In this document: in pieces, positions 7,961-17,695 of the stretch
How positions within the stretch are numbered: position 1 is the first letter of the stretch
How the letters are laid out: every line of letters begins with the position of its first letter
DNA from: Streptomyces sp. NRRL B-1347
GTDB taxonomy: Bacteria > Actinomycetota > Actinomycetes > Streptomycetales > Streptomycetaceae
Assembly (NCBI RefSeq): GCF_000720325.1
Contig: NZ_JOJM01000052.1
Coordinates: 1 to 57,753 of the forward strand
Reading direction: 5' to 3'
DNA length: 57,753 nt
Made by a program: the position numbers and the translations under genes
Notes under the pieces: generated by a model
Seen by the model: only the letters and a program-made list of their open reading frames with translations
What the model was told of the DNA's origin: nothing
The model's database searches: none

Positions 7961-8893
7961 ATGGGGGCTGGACACGACCACGGCCACGCGCCGCCGACGA
8001 ACGGCACCGTGACGGCCGGTTACAAGGGCCGGCTGCGCATCGCCCTGTCCCTCACGGTCACCGTGATGGTGGTGGAGATCATCGGCGGCATCGTCGCGGA
8101 TTCGCTCGCCCTGATCGCGGATGCGACGCACATGGCCACCGACGCCCTCGGGCTCGGCATGGCGCTGCTCGCGATCCACTTCGCGGGCCGCCCCGCGAGC
8201 GACAGCCGCACCTTCGGCTACGCCCGCGCGGAGATCCTGGCCGCGCTCGCCAACTGTCTGCTGCTGCTCGGCGTCGGCGGCTACGTGCTGTACGAGGCGA
8301 TCCAGCGGTTCGTCACGCCGTCCGAGACCGAGGGCGGCCTGACCATCGTCTTCGGCCTCATCGGCCTGGCGGCGAACCTCGTCTCGCTGCTCCTGCTGAT
8401 GCGCGGCCAGAAGGACAGCCTCAATGTGCGCGGCGCCTTCCTTGAGGTGCTCGCGGACGCGCTCGGCTCGGTGGCGGTCCTGGTGTCGGCCGCGGTCATC
8501 CTGCTGACCGGCTGGCAGGCCGCCGACCCGATCGCCTCCATCGTGATCGGCCTCATGATCGTGCCGCGCACCTGGAAGCTGCTGCGGGACACCCTGAACG
8601 TCCTGCTCGAAGCGGCCCCCAAGGGCGTGGACATGGCCGAGGTGCGGAGCCACATCCTGGCCCTGCCCGGCGTCGAGGACGTCCACGACCTGCACGCCTG
8701 GACGATCACCTCGGGCATGCCGGTGCTCTCCGCGCACGTCGTGGTGAGCCCCGGGACGCTCAGCGCCGTCGGCCACGAGAAGATGCTGCACGACCTCCAG
8801 GGCTGCCTGGGCGACCACTTCGACGTCGAGCACTGCACGTTCCAGCTGGAGCCGAGCGGGCACGCGGAGCACGAGCCGAAGCTCTGCCACTGA
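7961..8893 (+). CDS. Cation diffusion facilitator (CDF) family metal efflux transporter
   Basis: 310 aa. A His-rich N-terminus (GHDHGHAPP) is followed by six predicted membrane helices. SLALIADATHMATDALG in TM2 and EVLADALGS in TM5 carry the HxxxD and DxxxD metal site of zinc-transporting CDF proteins. The C-terminal cytoplasmic domain ends in His- and Cys-containing sequence. It should exchange Zn(II) or a similar divalent cation for protons across the membrane. The ATG at 7961 is chosen because GGAGG (7948-7952) is 8 bases upstream; earlier in-frame GTG (7910) and ATG (7922) codons lack such a site. It resembles CzcD/ZitB in organisation. Confidence 0.92.
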   Translation: MGAGHDHGHAPPTNGTVTAGYKGRLRIALSLTVTVMVVEIIGGIVADSLALIADATHMATDALGLGMALLAIHFAGRPASDSRTFGYARAEILAALANCLLLLGVGGYVLYEAIQRFVTPSETEGGLTIVFGLIGLAANLVSLLLLMRGQKDSLNVRGAFLEVLADALGSVAVLVSAAVILLTGWQAADPIASIVIGLMIVPRTWKLLRDTLNVLLEAAPKGVDMAEVRSHILALPGVEDVHDLHAWTITSGMPVLSAHVVVSPGTLSAVGHEKMLHDLQGCLGDHFDVEHCTFQLEPSGHAEHEPKLCH

Positions 8894-8990
8894 CGGGTAC
8901 GTCCCACGGGTCCACAGGTATGCCCCGCGGGCCACGGGTACGCCTCGCGGTCCACGGGTACGCCTCGCGGGCCACGGGCGCGGGCGCGGC
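8891..8990. repeat. 20-bp tandem repeat, four to five imperfect copies
   Basis: Units of 20 bp with the form (T/G)CCACGGGTACGCCTCGCGG run head to tail at 8911-8930, 8931-8950 and 8951-8970. More diverged flanking copies begin at the CDF stop codon and end near 8990. The second and third units differ at one base. It is outside any convincing gene. Confidence 0.8.
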
Positions 8991-9376
8991 CCACGGGCGC
9001 TGGTTCCGCGGTGGTGCGCGCCGTCCCGCGCGCCGTGCGCGCCCCTGGCGAGCATCCGGTCCCCGTCCCCGGCCGCCCCGGCCCCTCCCCGCGCTACGGC
9101 TTCGCGCCGGCGTCGCGGCAAAGGATCAAGCCAAGTTTCGGGACGCCGGACGCGTCGATGGGGGCGCTGGTCCTTGACCGGCCCGGCGAGCGGGCCGGTC
9201 CGGGGGTCGTGCCGCGCGGCACGATCAGCCGTCCCTCGGCGCCCGGCACCCGATCGCGCCACGGCCGCGCCTCGCGTTCGCAGCGTTGCGGACGGGACAT
9301 GCGGGGCCCCCGGAGTGCCGGGCGCACCGATGTCGTACGGCAGACTTGAGCTCCGAGACCGAAGCGAAGGATGGGT
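8894..9376. other. Gene-free 483-bp interval between the CDF gene and idi
   Basis: It contains the 20-bp tandem repeat, a hairpin with perfect 10-bp arms (9176-9200) and an 18-bp perfect palindrome (9207-9224). Small ORFs here have skewed composition and no family resemblance. The idi promoter should lie in the last 150 bp, but I cannot place it with confidence. Confidence 0.5.
9176..9200. terminator. Candidate stem-loop terminator
   Basis: GACCGGCCCG and CGGGCCGGTC pair perfectly over 10 bp around a 5-base GCGAG loop, followed by CGGGGG rather than a T-run. Streptomyces terminators often lack T-runs. It could end transcripts coming from the CDF gene. Confidence 0.45.
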
Positions 9377-9970
9377 ATGCCGATCACACCTGCCACCGCG
9401 GCGCACAGCTCGTCGAACGGCACCGGAGAGACAATCTTGCTCGAGCTCGTCGACGAGGACGGCAGGACCATCGGCACGGCGGAGAAGCTGGCCGCCCACC
9501 AGGCGCCCGGACAGCTGCACCGGGCGTTCTCCGTCTTCCTCTTCGACGAGCAGGGCCGGCTGCTGCTCCAGCAGCGGGCGCTCGGCAAGTACCACTCCCC
9601 CGGCGTCTGGTCCAACACCTGCTGCGGCCACCCGTACCCCGGCGAGGCGCCGTTCGCGGCGGCGGCCCGGCGCACCTTCGAGGAGCTCGGCGTCTCGCCC
9701 TCGCTGCTCGCCGAGGCGGGCACCGTGCGCTACAACCACCCGGACCCGGACTCGGGCCTGGTGGAGCAGGAGTACAACCACCTGTTCGTCGGCATGGTGC
9801 AGGCCGAGCTGCGCCCGGACCCCTCCGAGGTGGGCGAGACGGTGTTCGTGACGGCCGACGAGCTGGCCGAGCGGCACGCGAAGGGCCCGTTCTCCGCGTG
9901 GTTCATGACGGTCCTGGACGCGGCGCGGCCCGCCGTCAAGGAGCTGACGGGCCCGGGCGCGGGCTGGTAG
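9377..9970 (+). CDS. idi: Isopentenyl-diphosphate delta-isomerase, type I
   Basis: 197 aa Nudix-fold enzyme that interconverts IPP and DMAPP in isoprenoid synthesis. WSNTCCGHP (C82/C83) holds the catalytic cysteine and FEELG (E102/E103) is part of the Nudix-like metal site; LHRAFSVFLFD is also typical. From memory it resembles the S. coelicolor enzyme closely. Of two in-frame ATGs six bases apart I choose the second, because GAAGG (9366-9370) lies 6 bases before it and the resulting MPITPAT start matches the family. It stands alone, convergent with the next gene. Confidence 0.95.
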   Translation: MPITPATAAHSSSNGTGETILLELVDEDGRTIGTAEKLAAHQAPGQLHRAFSVFLFDEQGRLLLQQRALGKYHSPGVWSNTCCGHPYPGEAPFAAAARRTFEELGVSPSLLAEAGTVRYNHPDPDSGLVEQEYNHLFVGMVQAELRPDPSEVGETVFVTADELAERHAKGPFSAWFMTVLDAARPAVKELTGPGAGW

Positions 9971-9991
9971 GCGGCCGCTTCCCCGCCGCCG

Positions 9992-10504
9992 CTAGGCGGT
10001 GTTCGGCTTCAGGGGCAGGGCCGCCCAGATGACCTTGCCCCCGCTGGCCGTGTGCTCGACGTCGCAGGCGCCGCCCGCCTCGCGGGTGATCTCCCGCACC
10101 AGGAGCAGGCCGCGCCCGCCGGTCTGGCCGTAGTCGGCCACCAGGGCGGTCGGCCGGTAGGGGTGGTTGTCCTCGACGGACACCCGCACCCACTCGGCGC
10201 CGACCGCGACCTCCACGGCGAGCGTGGGCGACAGCAGCGCCGCGTGCCGCACCGCGTTGGTGACCAGCTCGGAGACGATCAACAGCAGGCCCTGTACCAG
10301 GTCGTCGGGCGCCGGTACGCCCTGGCGCGCGAGCAGGTCGCGCACCGCGTGCCGCGCCTGGGGCACGGACGCGTCGACGGCGGGCGCGGTGAACCGCCAC
10401 ACCCCTTCGTACGGCACGCGCCCATTGCCCCGAGGGAGCGGGCCCGGCCCCCTCCCGTCGTTCCCCATCGCCCGGTCGCCGCCCTCGCGCTCGATTGTCA
10501 CCAC
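9992..10504 (-). CDS. ATP-binding protein of the anti-sigma factor (SpoIIAB/RsbW-like HATPase) family
   Basis: About 170 aa with one GHKL-type ATPase domain. The N-box reads ELVTNAVRHA, followed by VEDNHPYRP in place of the usual DxGxG box and GGRGLLLV for the nucleotide lid. Streptomyces genomes hold dozens of such small kinases, generally thought to bind sigma factors or anti-anti-sigma proteins. No sigma factor or STAS gene is adjacent, so its partner is unknown. The start is ambiguous: tandem GTGs at 10504/10501 lack a ribosome-binding site and an ATG at 10468 would shorten the protein by 12 residues. Confidence 0.85.
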   Translation of the reverse strand: MVTIEREGGDRAMGNDGRGPGPLPRGNGRVPYEGVWRFTAPAVDASVPQARHAVRDLLARQGVPAPDDLVQGLLLIVSELVTNAVRHAALLSPTLAVEVAVGAEWVRVSVEDNHPYRPTALVADYGQTGGRGLLLVREITREAGGACDVEHTASGGKVIWAALPLKPNTA

Positions 10505-10597
10505 ACGTCGAGTGTTGGGAACACACTGGTCCGGACCGCGCTACTGACCAGAAGTCAGCGAGTATCGACGGGATTTGATCGCGGCCGCATGGCGGCG

Positions 10598-11305
10598 TCA
10601 GTTGCGCGACTGGTCCTGCCCTTCTTGTGCTGCCTTCACAGGTTCTTCAGGTTGTACGGCTTCCCGGGCCCCGCCCTCGTCGGCGCCCACGCGGTCCGAC
10701 ACCAGGCTGATGATGCGCCGGGCGCCGATGCCCGTGGCCAGCAGGCCGAGGCCGTCGAAGAGCAGCGCGAGCGAGAAGAAGGTGCCGATGACGTACTGGC
10801 TGCTGCTCGGCCACCCGGCGAGCACGAGGACGCCGAGCAGGACGCCGAAGGCGCCTTGCAGCAGGGTCACGGCCATCTGCGGGCCGCGCACCACCAGGCT
10901 GCCCACCAGGCGGAACACACCGCCGGTGAGGAACAGCAGCGCCGCGAACATCGTCAGCGCCTCGGCGGCCACGTCGGGCCTGCGGATGACGACGAAGCCC
11001 GCCGCGAGGTTCAGCGCGGCGACCACCACGCCGAGCCAGAAGAAGCTGGTGCCCCGCGACTGCACCGCGTGCAGCAGCGCGACGATGCCGCCGACGAGCA
11101 GCAGCCAGCCGAACAGGAGCATCGAGGTGAGCGTGGCGACCCCGGCGTAGACCAGGCCGACGAGCCCGCCGACGGCGAGGATGGCGCCGAGGAGCGCCAG
11201 CCAGCCGAAGCTGCGGCTGAGGGTCCTGGGGTCCGCGCCGCCGATGCCCTCGGGGTCACCAGTGGCGTCGCGCGCCGCAGCGCGCGCCTTGTCGCGTCCG
11301 AACAT
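10598..11305 (-). CDS. HdeD/DUF308-like membrane protein
   Basis: 235 aa with about six hydrophobic helices arranged as repeated pairs, flanked by charged cytoplasmic tails. The pattern of small, Gly/Leu-rich helices (GWLALLGAILAVGGLVGLVY and similar) and the length match the HdeD/DUF308 family, linked to acid resistance in enterobacteria but of unproven role in Streptomyces. GGAG lies 6 bases before the ATG. It is divergent from the crotonase gene, with a palindrome in the shared promoter region at 11346-11359. Confidence 0.82.
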   Translation of the reverse strand: MFGRDKARAAARDATGDPEGIGGADPRTLSRSFGWLALLGAILAVGGLVGLVYAGVATLTSMLLFGWLLLVGGIVALLHAVQSRGTSFFWLGVVVAALNLAAGFVVIRRPDVAAEALTMFAALLFLTGGVFRLVGSLVVRGPQMAVTLLQGAFGVLLGVLVLAGWPSSSQYVIGTFFSLALLFDGLGLLATGIGARRIISLVSDRVGADEGGAREAVQPEEPVKAAQEGQDQSRN

Positions 11306-11340
11306 GAGCGTCTCCGTCCGCTGTGCGAAGCCGCCCCTTC

Positions 11341-11372
11341 TTGATCGTACGTTCGTACGGTGCGGATAGCAT
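11341..11372 (+). promoter_or_regulatory. Promoter with embedded palindrome for the crotonase gene
   Basis: TTGATC (11341-11346) and GATAGC/TAGCAT (11366-11372) form a plausible promoter. Between them CGTACG-TT-CGTACG (11346-11359) is a strong symmetric site. The ATG follows the -10 by about 7 bases with no Shine-Dalgarno sequence, so the transcript is probably leaderless. A TetR-type repressor is the likely sort of ligand-binding protein; none is encoded nearby. Confidence 0.45.
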
Positions 11373-11379
11373 CCGGCGC

Positions 11380-12150
11380 ATGGAACCGCAGCTGAGGCAG
11401 GCCGTCGCGGACGGCGTCGCCACCGTCGTCATCGACCATCCGGCCAAGCGCAACGCCATGACGGCGGACATGTGGCGCGCGCTGCCGCCGCTGCTCGACG
11501 CGCTCGCCGGGGACCCCGCGGTGCGCGTGCTTGTCCTCACCGGCGCGGGCGACACCTTCTGCGCGGGCGCCGACATCTCCTCGCTGCGCGCCGAGCCCGG
11601 CCGTCCGCAGGAGCTGGCGGTGCGCGCGGAGGAGGCCCTGGCAGCCTTCCCCAAGCCGACGCTCGCGGCGGTGCGCGGGTACTGCGTGGGCGGCGGCTGC
11701 CAGCTGGCGGCGGCCTGCGACCTGCGGTTCGCGGACGAGGGCGCGTCGTTCGCGGTGACTCCGGCGAAGCTGGGCATCGTCTACCCGGCCCCGTCGACGC
11801 GCCGCCTGGCCGCGCTCGTGGGCCCGGCCACGGCGAAGTACCTGCTGTTCTCCGGCGAGTTGATCGACGCGGGGCGGGCGCTGCGGACGGGTCTGGTGGA
11901 CGAGGTCCTGCCGGTGGGCGAACTGGACGCCCGCGTGAAGGAGTTCACGCGCGTCCTCTCCTCCCGCTCGCTCCTGACGCAGGCTGCGGCCAAGGAGTTC
12001 ACGGCGGGCCGCGCCGACCGGGACGCCCACTGGGCGGACCAGGAGCGCGGCAGCGGCGACACCGCGGAGGGGGTCGCCGCCTTCCTGGAGCGCAGGCAGC
12101 CGCGCTTCACCTGGGCCGTGCCGGACGGGGCGGCTACGCGTCCTCGGTGA
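11380..12150 (+). CDS. Enoyl-CoA hydratase/isomerase (crotonase) family protein lacking both canonical catalytic glutamates
   Basis: 256 aa crotonase fold. The oxyanion-hole segments are CAGADISSL and YCVGGGCQLAAACDLR. At the position of Glu144 of rat mitochondrial hydratase there is Gln (GGGCQLA), and at Glu164 there is Ala (TPAKLG). So it is unlikely to be a standard hydratase; isomerase, hydrolase or decarboxylase activity on a CoA thioester is possible. The ATG at 11380 lies just after a -10-like TAGCAT, suggesting leaderless translation. Its 3' end overlaps the convergent DJ-1-like gene by 17 bp (12134-12150). Confidence 0.9.
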   Translation: MEPQLRQAVADGVATVVIDHPAKRNAMTADMWRALPPLLDALAGDPAVRVLVLTGAGDTFCAGADISSLRAEPGRPQELAVRAEEALAAFPKPTLAAVRGYCVGGGCQLAAACDLRFADEGASFAVTPAKLGIVYPAPSTRRLAALVGPATAKYLLFSGELIDAGRALRTGLVDEVLPVGELDARVKEFTRVLSSRSLLTQAAAKEFTAGRADRDAHWADQERGSGDTAEGVAAFLERRQPRFTWAVPDGAATRPR

Positions 12151-12772
12151 ACCGGCTCTGCTCGCGGAACATCTCGACGAGGTGGGCGGGCGCCTTCTTC
12201 GGCGAGCCCGCGTCGTAGGGCGGCTGCGGGTCGTACTCGGTGATCAGCTGGACGGTCTGGGCGCGCTCGTCGCCCGCGATCCTGCCGACGAGCGCGAGGC
12301 CCATGTCGATGCCGGAGGAGACACCGGCGGCCGTCACGTACTTGCCGTCGAAGACCACCCGCTCCTCCGAGGGGCGGACGCCGAGCTTCTCCAGTTCGCC
12401 GAGGGCGAGCCAGTGGGACGTCGCGGTGCGGCCCTCGAGAAGACCGGCGGCGGCGAGCGCGAGGGAGCCGGTGCACACGGACGTCGTCCAGGTGCTGGTG
12501 GCGTCGGCGGTGCGCAGCCAGTCGAGGAGCGGCGCGTTCTCCATCTGGTCGCTCTGGCCGGGGCCGCCGGGGACGACGAGCACGTCCGGGTCCGGGACCT
12601 CGGCGAAGGTCTTGTCGGCGACGACGGCGAACTGCCCGCTGTCGTCGCGCACGGGTCCGGTGCGCTCGGCCACGAAGACGACCTGCGCGTCCGGGACGCC
12701 GGCCAGCATCTGGTACGGACCGATCGCGTCCAGGGCGGTGAAGCGCTCGTACAGGGCGATGGCTATCTGCAT
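12134..12772 (-). CDS. DJ-1/PfpI family protein
   Basis: 212 aa, a single class I glutamine amidotransferase-like domain. The nucleophile elbow is SVCTGS with the conserved cysteine near residue 99, preceded by VLVVPGGPGQ and followed by TATSHW. That is the pattern of isonitrile hydratase-like and GlxA-type sensor domains rather than the PfpI protease. It begins 9 bp after the AraC-type regulator gene ends, and its AGGAG ribosome-binding site overlaps that stop codon, so the two are co-transcribed. A related domain forms the N-terminus of that regulator, which suggests duplication. Confidence 0.88.
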   Translation of the reverse strand: MQIAIALYERFTALDAIGPYQMLAGVPDAQVVFVAERTGPVRDDSGQFAVVADKTFAEVPDPDVLVVPGGPGQSDQMENAPLLDWLRTADATSTWTTSVCTGSLALAAAGLLEGRTATSHWLALGELEKLGVRPSEERVVFDGKYVTAAGVSSGIDMGLALVGRIAGDERAQTVQLITEYDPQPPYDAGSPKKAPAHLVEMFREQSRFTEDA

Positions 12773-12781
12773 GCGGAACTC

Positions 12782-13768
12782 CTAGAGGGTGACGGGGTGC
12801 GGATGGGACGCGGGCAGGGGCGCGTGGAAGCGGCGGCGGTACTCGGCGGGCGAGGTGCCGAGCGCCTTGAGGAAGGCGCGGCGCATCGCCTCCGGAGTGC
12901 CGTAGCCGCAGGCGCGGGAGACCTCCTCGACGCCGCGCGAGGTGTCCTCCAGGAGCCGGCGCGCGTGCTCGACGCGGACGCGGTCGACGTACTTGCCGGG
13001 CGTCGTCCCGGTCTCCGCCTGGAAGGCGCGGGCGAAGTGGCGCGGCGAGAGCCGGGCGCGCGCGGCCAGCTTCTCGACGCCGAGGTCGTCGTCCGGGTGC
13101 TCGGTGATCCACTGCTGGACCTCGCGCAGGGGCTCGCGGGTGGCGGTCTGCGCGGCCAGCTGGGCGCTGAACTGCGCCTGGTTGCCGGGCCTGCGCAGGA
13201 ACACGACCAGGTGGCGGGCGATGGTGAGCGCCATGGCGCGGCCCAGGTCCTCCTCGACCAGGGCGAGCGCGAGGTCGATGCCCGCCGTGACGCCCGCCGA
13301 CGTCGCCACGTTCCCGTCGCGTACGTAGATGGGGTCCGGCTCCACCTCGACGGCCGGGTGGTCGCGGGCGAGCGTGTCGCAGTACGCCCAGTGGGTCGTC
13401 GCGCGGCGGCCGTCGAGCAGGCCCGCGCGGGCGAGCAGGACCGCCCCGGTGCACACGGAGACGAGCCGTTCGGCGCGGGGGCCGTGGACGCGCACCCAGT
13501 CGACCAGGCGGGGCACGTCCGGGCGGGTGCCGGCGCCGCCGGGCACGAGCAGGGTGTGCGGGTCGGGGGCGTCGGCCAGGGCGTGGTCCGGGACCAGGGT
13601 GAGGCCGCTGGACGTGCGTACGGGGGTGCCGTCCAGGGACGCGGTGCACACCCGGTACGCGGGGCCCCCTTCGGGCCCGACGGCCCCGCCGAAGACCTCC
13701 ACGGGGCCGGTGACATCGAGACTCTGCACGCCTTCGAAGAGGACGACCAGGACGGTTCGCTGCGCCAT
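12782..13768 (-). CDS. GlxA-type AraC family transcriptional regulator with DJ-1/PfpI sensor domain
   Basis: 328 aa. Residues 1-170 form a DJ-1/PfpI domain with SVCTGAVLLA at the nucleophile elbow. Residues 215-315 hold two helix-turn-helix motifs of the AraC family (KLAARARLSPRHFARAF and EVSRACGYGTPEAMRRAF). Such regulators sense small amines or other metabolites. The ATG is preceded by GAGGG. The gene is first of a two-gene operon with the DJ-1-like gene and divergent from the SCO6745-family gene, so it may control either; neither is proven. Confidence 0.91.
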   Translation of the reverse strand: MAQRTVLVVLFEGVQSLDVTGPVEVFGGAVGPEGGPAYRVCTASLDGTPVRTSSGLTLVPDHALADAPDPHTLLVPGGAGTRPDVPRLVDWVRVHGPRAERLVSVCTGAVLLARAGLLDGRRATTHWAYCDTLARDHPAVEVEPDPIYVRDGNVATSAGVTAGIDLALALVEEDLGRAMALTIARHLVVFLRRPGNQAQFSAQLAAQTATREPLREVQQWITEHPDDDLGVEKLAARARLSPRHFARAFQAETGTTPGKYVDRVRVEHARRLLEDTSRGVEEVSRACGYGTPEAMRRAFLKALGTSPAEYRRRFHAPLPASHPHPVTL

Positions 13769-13877
13769 GCCCTCGATTCTTGAGGCAGCGCGGGACGGCC
13801 GCAATGACGGACAGCCCACCATTCCTGCCACGGGCCGCGGCCGGGCCCTGCGGCACCGGGAGCCGCCGGACCCGCCC

Positions 13878-13906
13878 TTCACGTCATACCAACCAGTCGG
13901 TAGCGT
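13878..13906 (+). promoter_or_regulatory. Promoter and TetR-type operator of the SCO6745-family gene
   Basis: TTCACG (13878-13883), a 17-bp spacer and TAGCGT (13901-13906) fit an actinobacterial vegetative promoter. The palindrome TACCAACCAGTCGGTA (13887-13902) fills the spacer. It has the ACCnAC-GTnGGT symmetry common in TetR-family operators. The ATG follows 6 bases after the -10, with no Shine-Dalgarno sequence, so translation is probably leaderless. Confidence 0.55.
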
Positions 13907-13912
13907 ACGGGC

Positions 13913-14818
13913 ATGACCTCTCCCACGGCCTCCCCCACCAGCTCGTCCGCGACCGGCGCGGTCCCGCACCCGCGCGCGGGACGACGCTGTCACAGCGCGC
14001 TCAACGCCCTGCACTCCACCCACTACTTCGCCCCCGACCTGGGGCGGGAGCTGGGCGCCCTGGGGATAACGCACCCCAGGGCCGTCAACCTCGCCGCGCG
14101 CGCGGCGGCGATGGGCGCCGTCGGCGCCGGAACCGTGACGGCGGCATTCTTCAACTACAAGCCGGAGACCGTCGCCCAGCACGTCCCCGCCGTGTGGCGC
14201 ACCGCCGCCCCCGAGGACGTCCTCGCGGCGCGCCTTCGGGCCGTCGACACGACGCTGCGGCGGCTGCTCGGCGACGAGGCCGTCGCGTCGCCGGAGATGG
14301 CCGAGGCGGCGCGGCTCGCGCTGCGCGCCACGGAGGCCTGTGTGCGCAGCGCGCGGCCGCTGTACGCGGCCCACGCCGACCTGCCCGTGCCCGACGAGCC
14401 GCACCTGGCGTACTGGCACGCCGCGACGCTGCTGCGCGAACACCGGGGCGACGGGCACCTGGCCGCGCTCCTGGACGCCGAACTCGACGCCGTGGAGGCC
14501 CTGGTGAGCCACACGGCGACCGGCAAGGGCATGACGCCGAAGCGGAACCTGCTCACGCGCGGCTGGACCCAGGAGGACTGGGACGGGGCCGTGGAGCGGC
14601 TGCGGGCGCGCGGACTCCTGGACGCAGAGGGCGAGTTGACGGAAGCGGGCGTGGCGCTGCGGCAGGCGGTCGAGGAGCGCACGGACCGGCTCGACCGGGC
14701 GCCGTACGCGCATCTCGGCGAGGCCGGGGTCGAGCGGCTCACCGAGCTCGGCGGCGCCTTCGCCGGGGCGGCGCTGCGCGCGGGGGCGTTCCCCGCGGAT
14801 CTGCTCGGCAAGGCGTGA
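13913..14818 (+). CDS. SCO6745 family protein of unknown function
   Basis: 301 aa, largely helical and soluble. The N-terminal region has LHSTHYFAPDLGRELGALG and the C-terminal half contains KRNLLTRGWTQEDWDGAVERL, which resembles a winged-helix or HTH-like segment; the family carries the S. coelicolor locus name SCO6745. No catalytic motif is evident. It has its own leaderless promoter with a TetR-like palindrome, indicating tight single-gene control. It is divergent from the GlxA-type regulator. Function is unknown; a ligand-binding role is only a guess. Confidence 0.85.
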   Translation: MTSPTASPTSSSATGAVPHPRAGRRCHSALNALHSTHYFAPDLGRELGALGITHPRAVNLAARAAAMGAVGAGTVTAAFFNYKPETVAQHVPAVWRTAAPEDVLAARLRAVDTTLRRLLGDEAVASPEMAEAARLALRATEACVRSARPLYAAHADLPVPDEPHLAYWHAATLLREHRGDGHLAALLDAELDAVEALVSHTATGKGMTPKRNLLTRGWTQEDWDGAVERLRARGLLDAEGELTEAGVALRQAVEERTDRLDRAPYAHLGEAGVERLTELGGAFAGAALRAGAFPADLLGKA

Positions 14819-14942
14819 GCACGGCGGGCGGACGCCGGGGCTGAGGCCGCGGCGCGCCCGGCGCATGGCACGCGGCTCCCGAGGTACTCGGGCGTCCCCG
14901 GCCCCCGTTCCGTGGCGGGCCGCGTGCCGAAGGGAGATCCAC

Positions 14943-15107
14943 GTGTTCCGTGCGATCGCGGACGTGCTGCGACAGATCGGGGCGGCGCTCGCGACGGTGG
15001 TGACGCTGCCGTTCCGGGCGCTGGCCCGGCTCTTCGGCGGAGCCTCTCGTTCCGGGCGCCGCGGCGGAGGACGCGTGCGACGACCGGGGCGGACCCGCCG
15101 GGTCTGA
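14943..15107 (+). CDS. LPFR-motif small protein
   Basis: 54 aa from a GTG start with AAGGGAG six bases upstream. A hydrophobic helix (QIGAALATVVTLPFRALARL) contains the LPFR motif that gives this streptomycete small-protein family its name, followed by a Gly/Ser hinge and a strongly basic Arg-rich tail. The layout suggests a peripheral or single-span membrane peptide with a cationic cytoplasmic end. It lies between the SCO6745-family gene and tex with its own ribosome-binding site. Function is unknown. Confidence 0.75.
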   Translation: MFRAIADVLRQIGAALATVVTLPFRALARLFGGASRSGRRGGGRVRRPGRTRRV

Positions 15108-15174
15108 CTGCCCCGCTGTCCGTGCCACCTGCCACAATTGCCGGGCAACCTCAGTGAGAAGGCGGTACCGGAAC

Positions 15175-17580
<2,406 letters not shown>

Positions 17581-17618
17581 GCGCGCTGCCCGGTGTGCCA
17601 CGCCGTGCCGTCAGGCGA

Positions 17619-17670
17619 CTGCGGGCTCGTCGTGGCTGAGCGCGCGGTTCCCCGCGCCCCTTCGGGGGCG
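17619..17670 (-). repeat. REP-like dispersed intergenic element, copy A
   Basis: About 52 bp related to copies at 28518-28572 and 32465-32520, in the opposite orientation. Conserved blocks are CTGCGGGC, TGGCTG and GTTCCCCGCGCCCCTTCGGGG. The GCGCCCC-TTC-GGGG part folds as a tight hairpin. It lies in the 115-bp convergent gap between tex and an ABC-F gene. Elements of this type are, from memory, abundant in Streptomyces intergenic DNA. Confidence 0.75.
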
Positions 17671-17690
17671 CTCCTCCGCGGAGCGCCCCC
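17664..17690. terminator. Bidirectional stem-loop terminator between tex and the ABC-F gene
   Basis: Perfect 11-bp arms, GGGGGCGCTCC (17664-17674) and GGAGCGCCCCC (17680-17690), with a 5-base loop. It sits between two convergent genes, where a shared terminator is expected. There is no T-run, as is common in this genus. Confidence 0.75.
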
Positions 17691-17695
17691 GAGGG

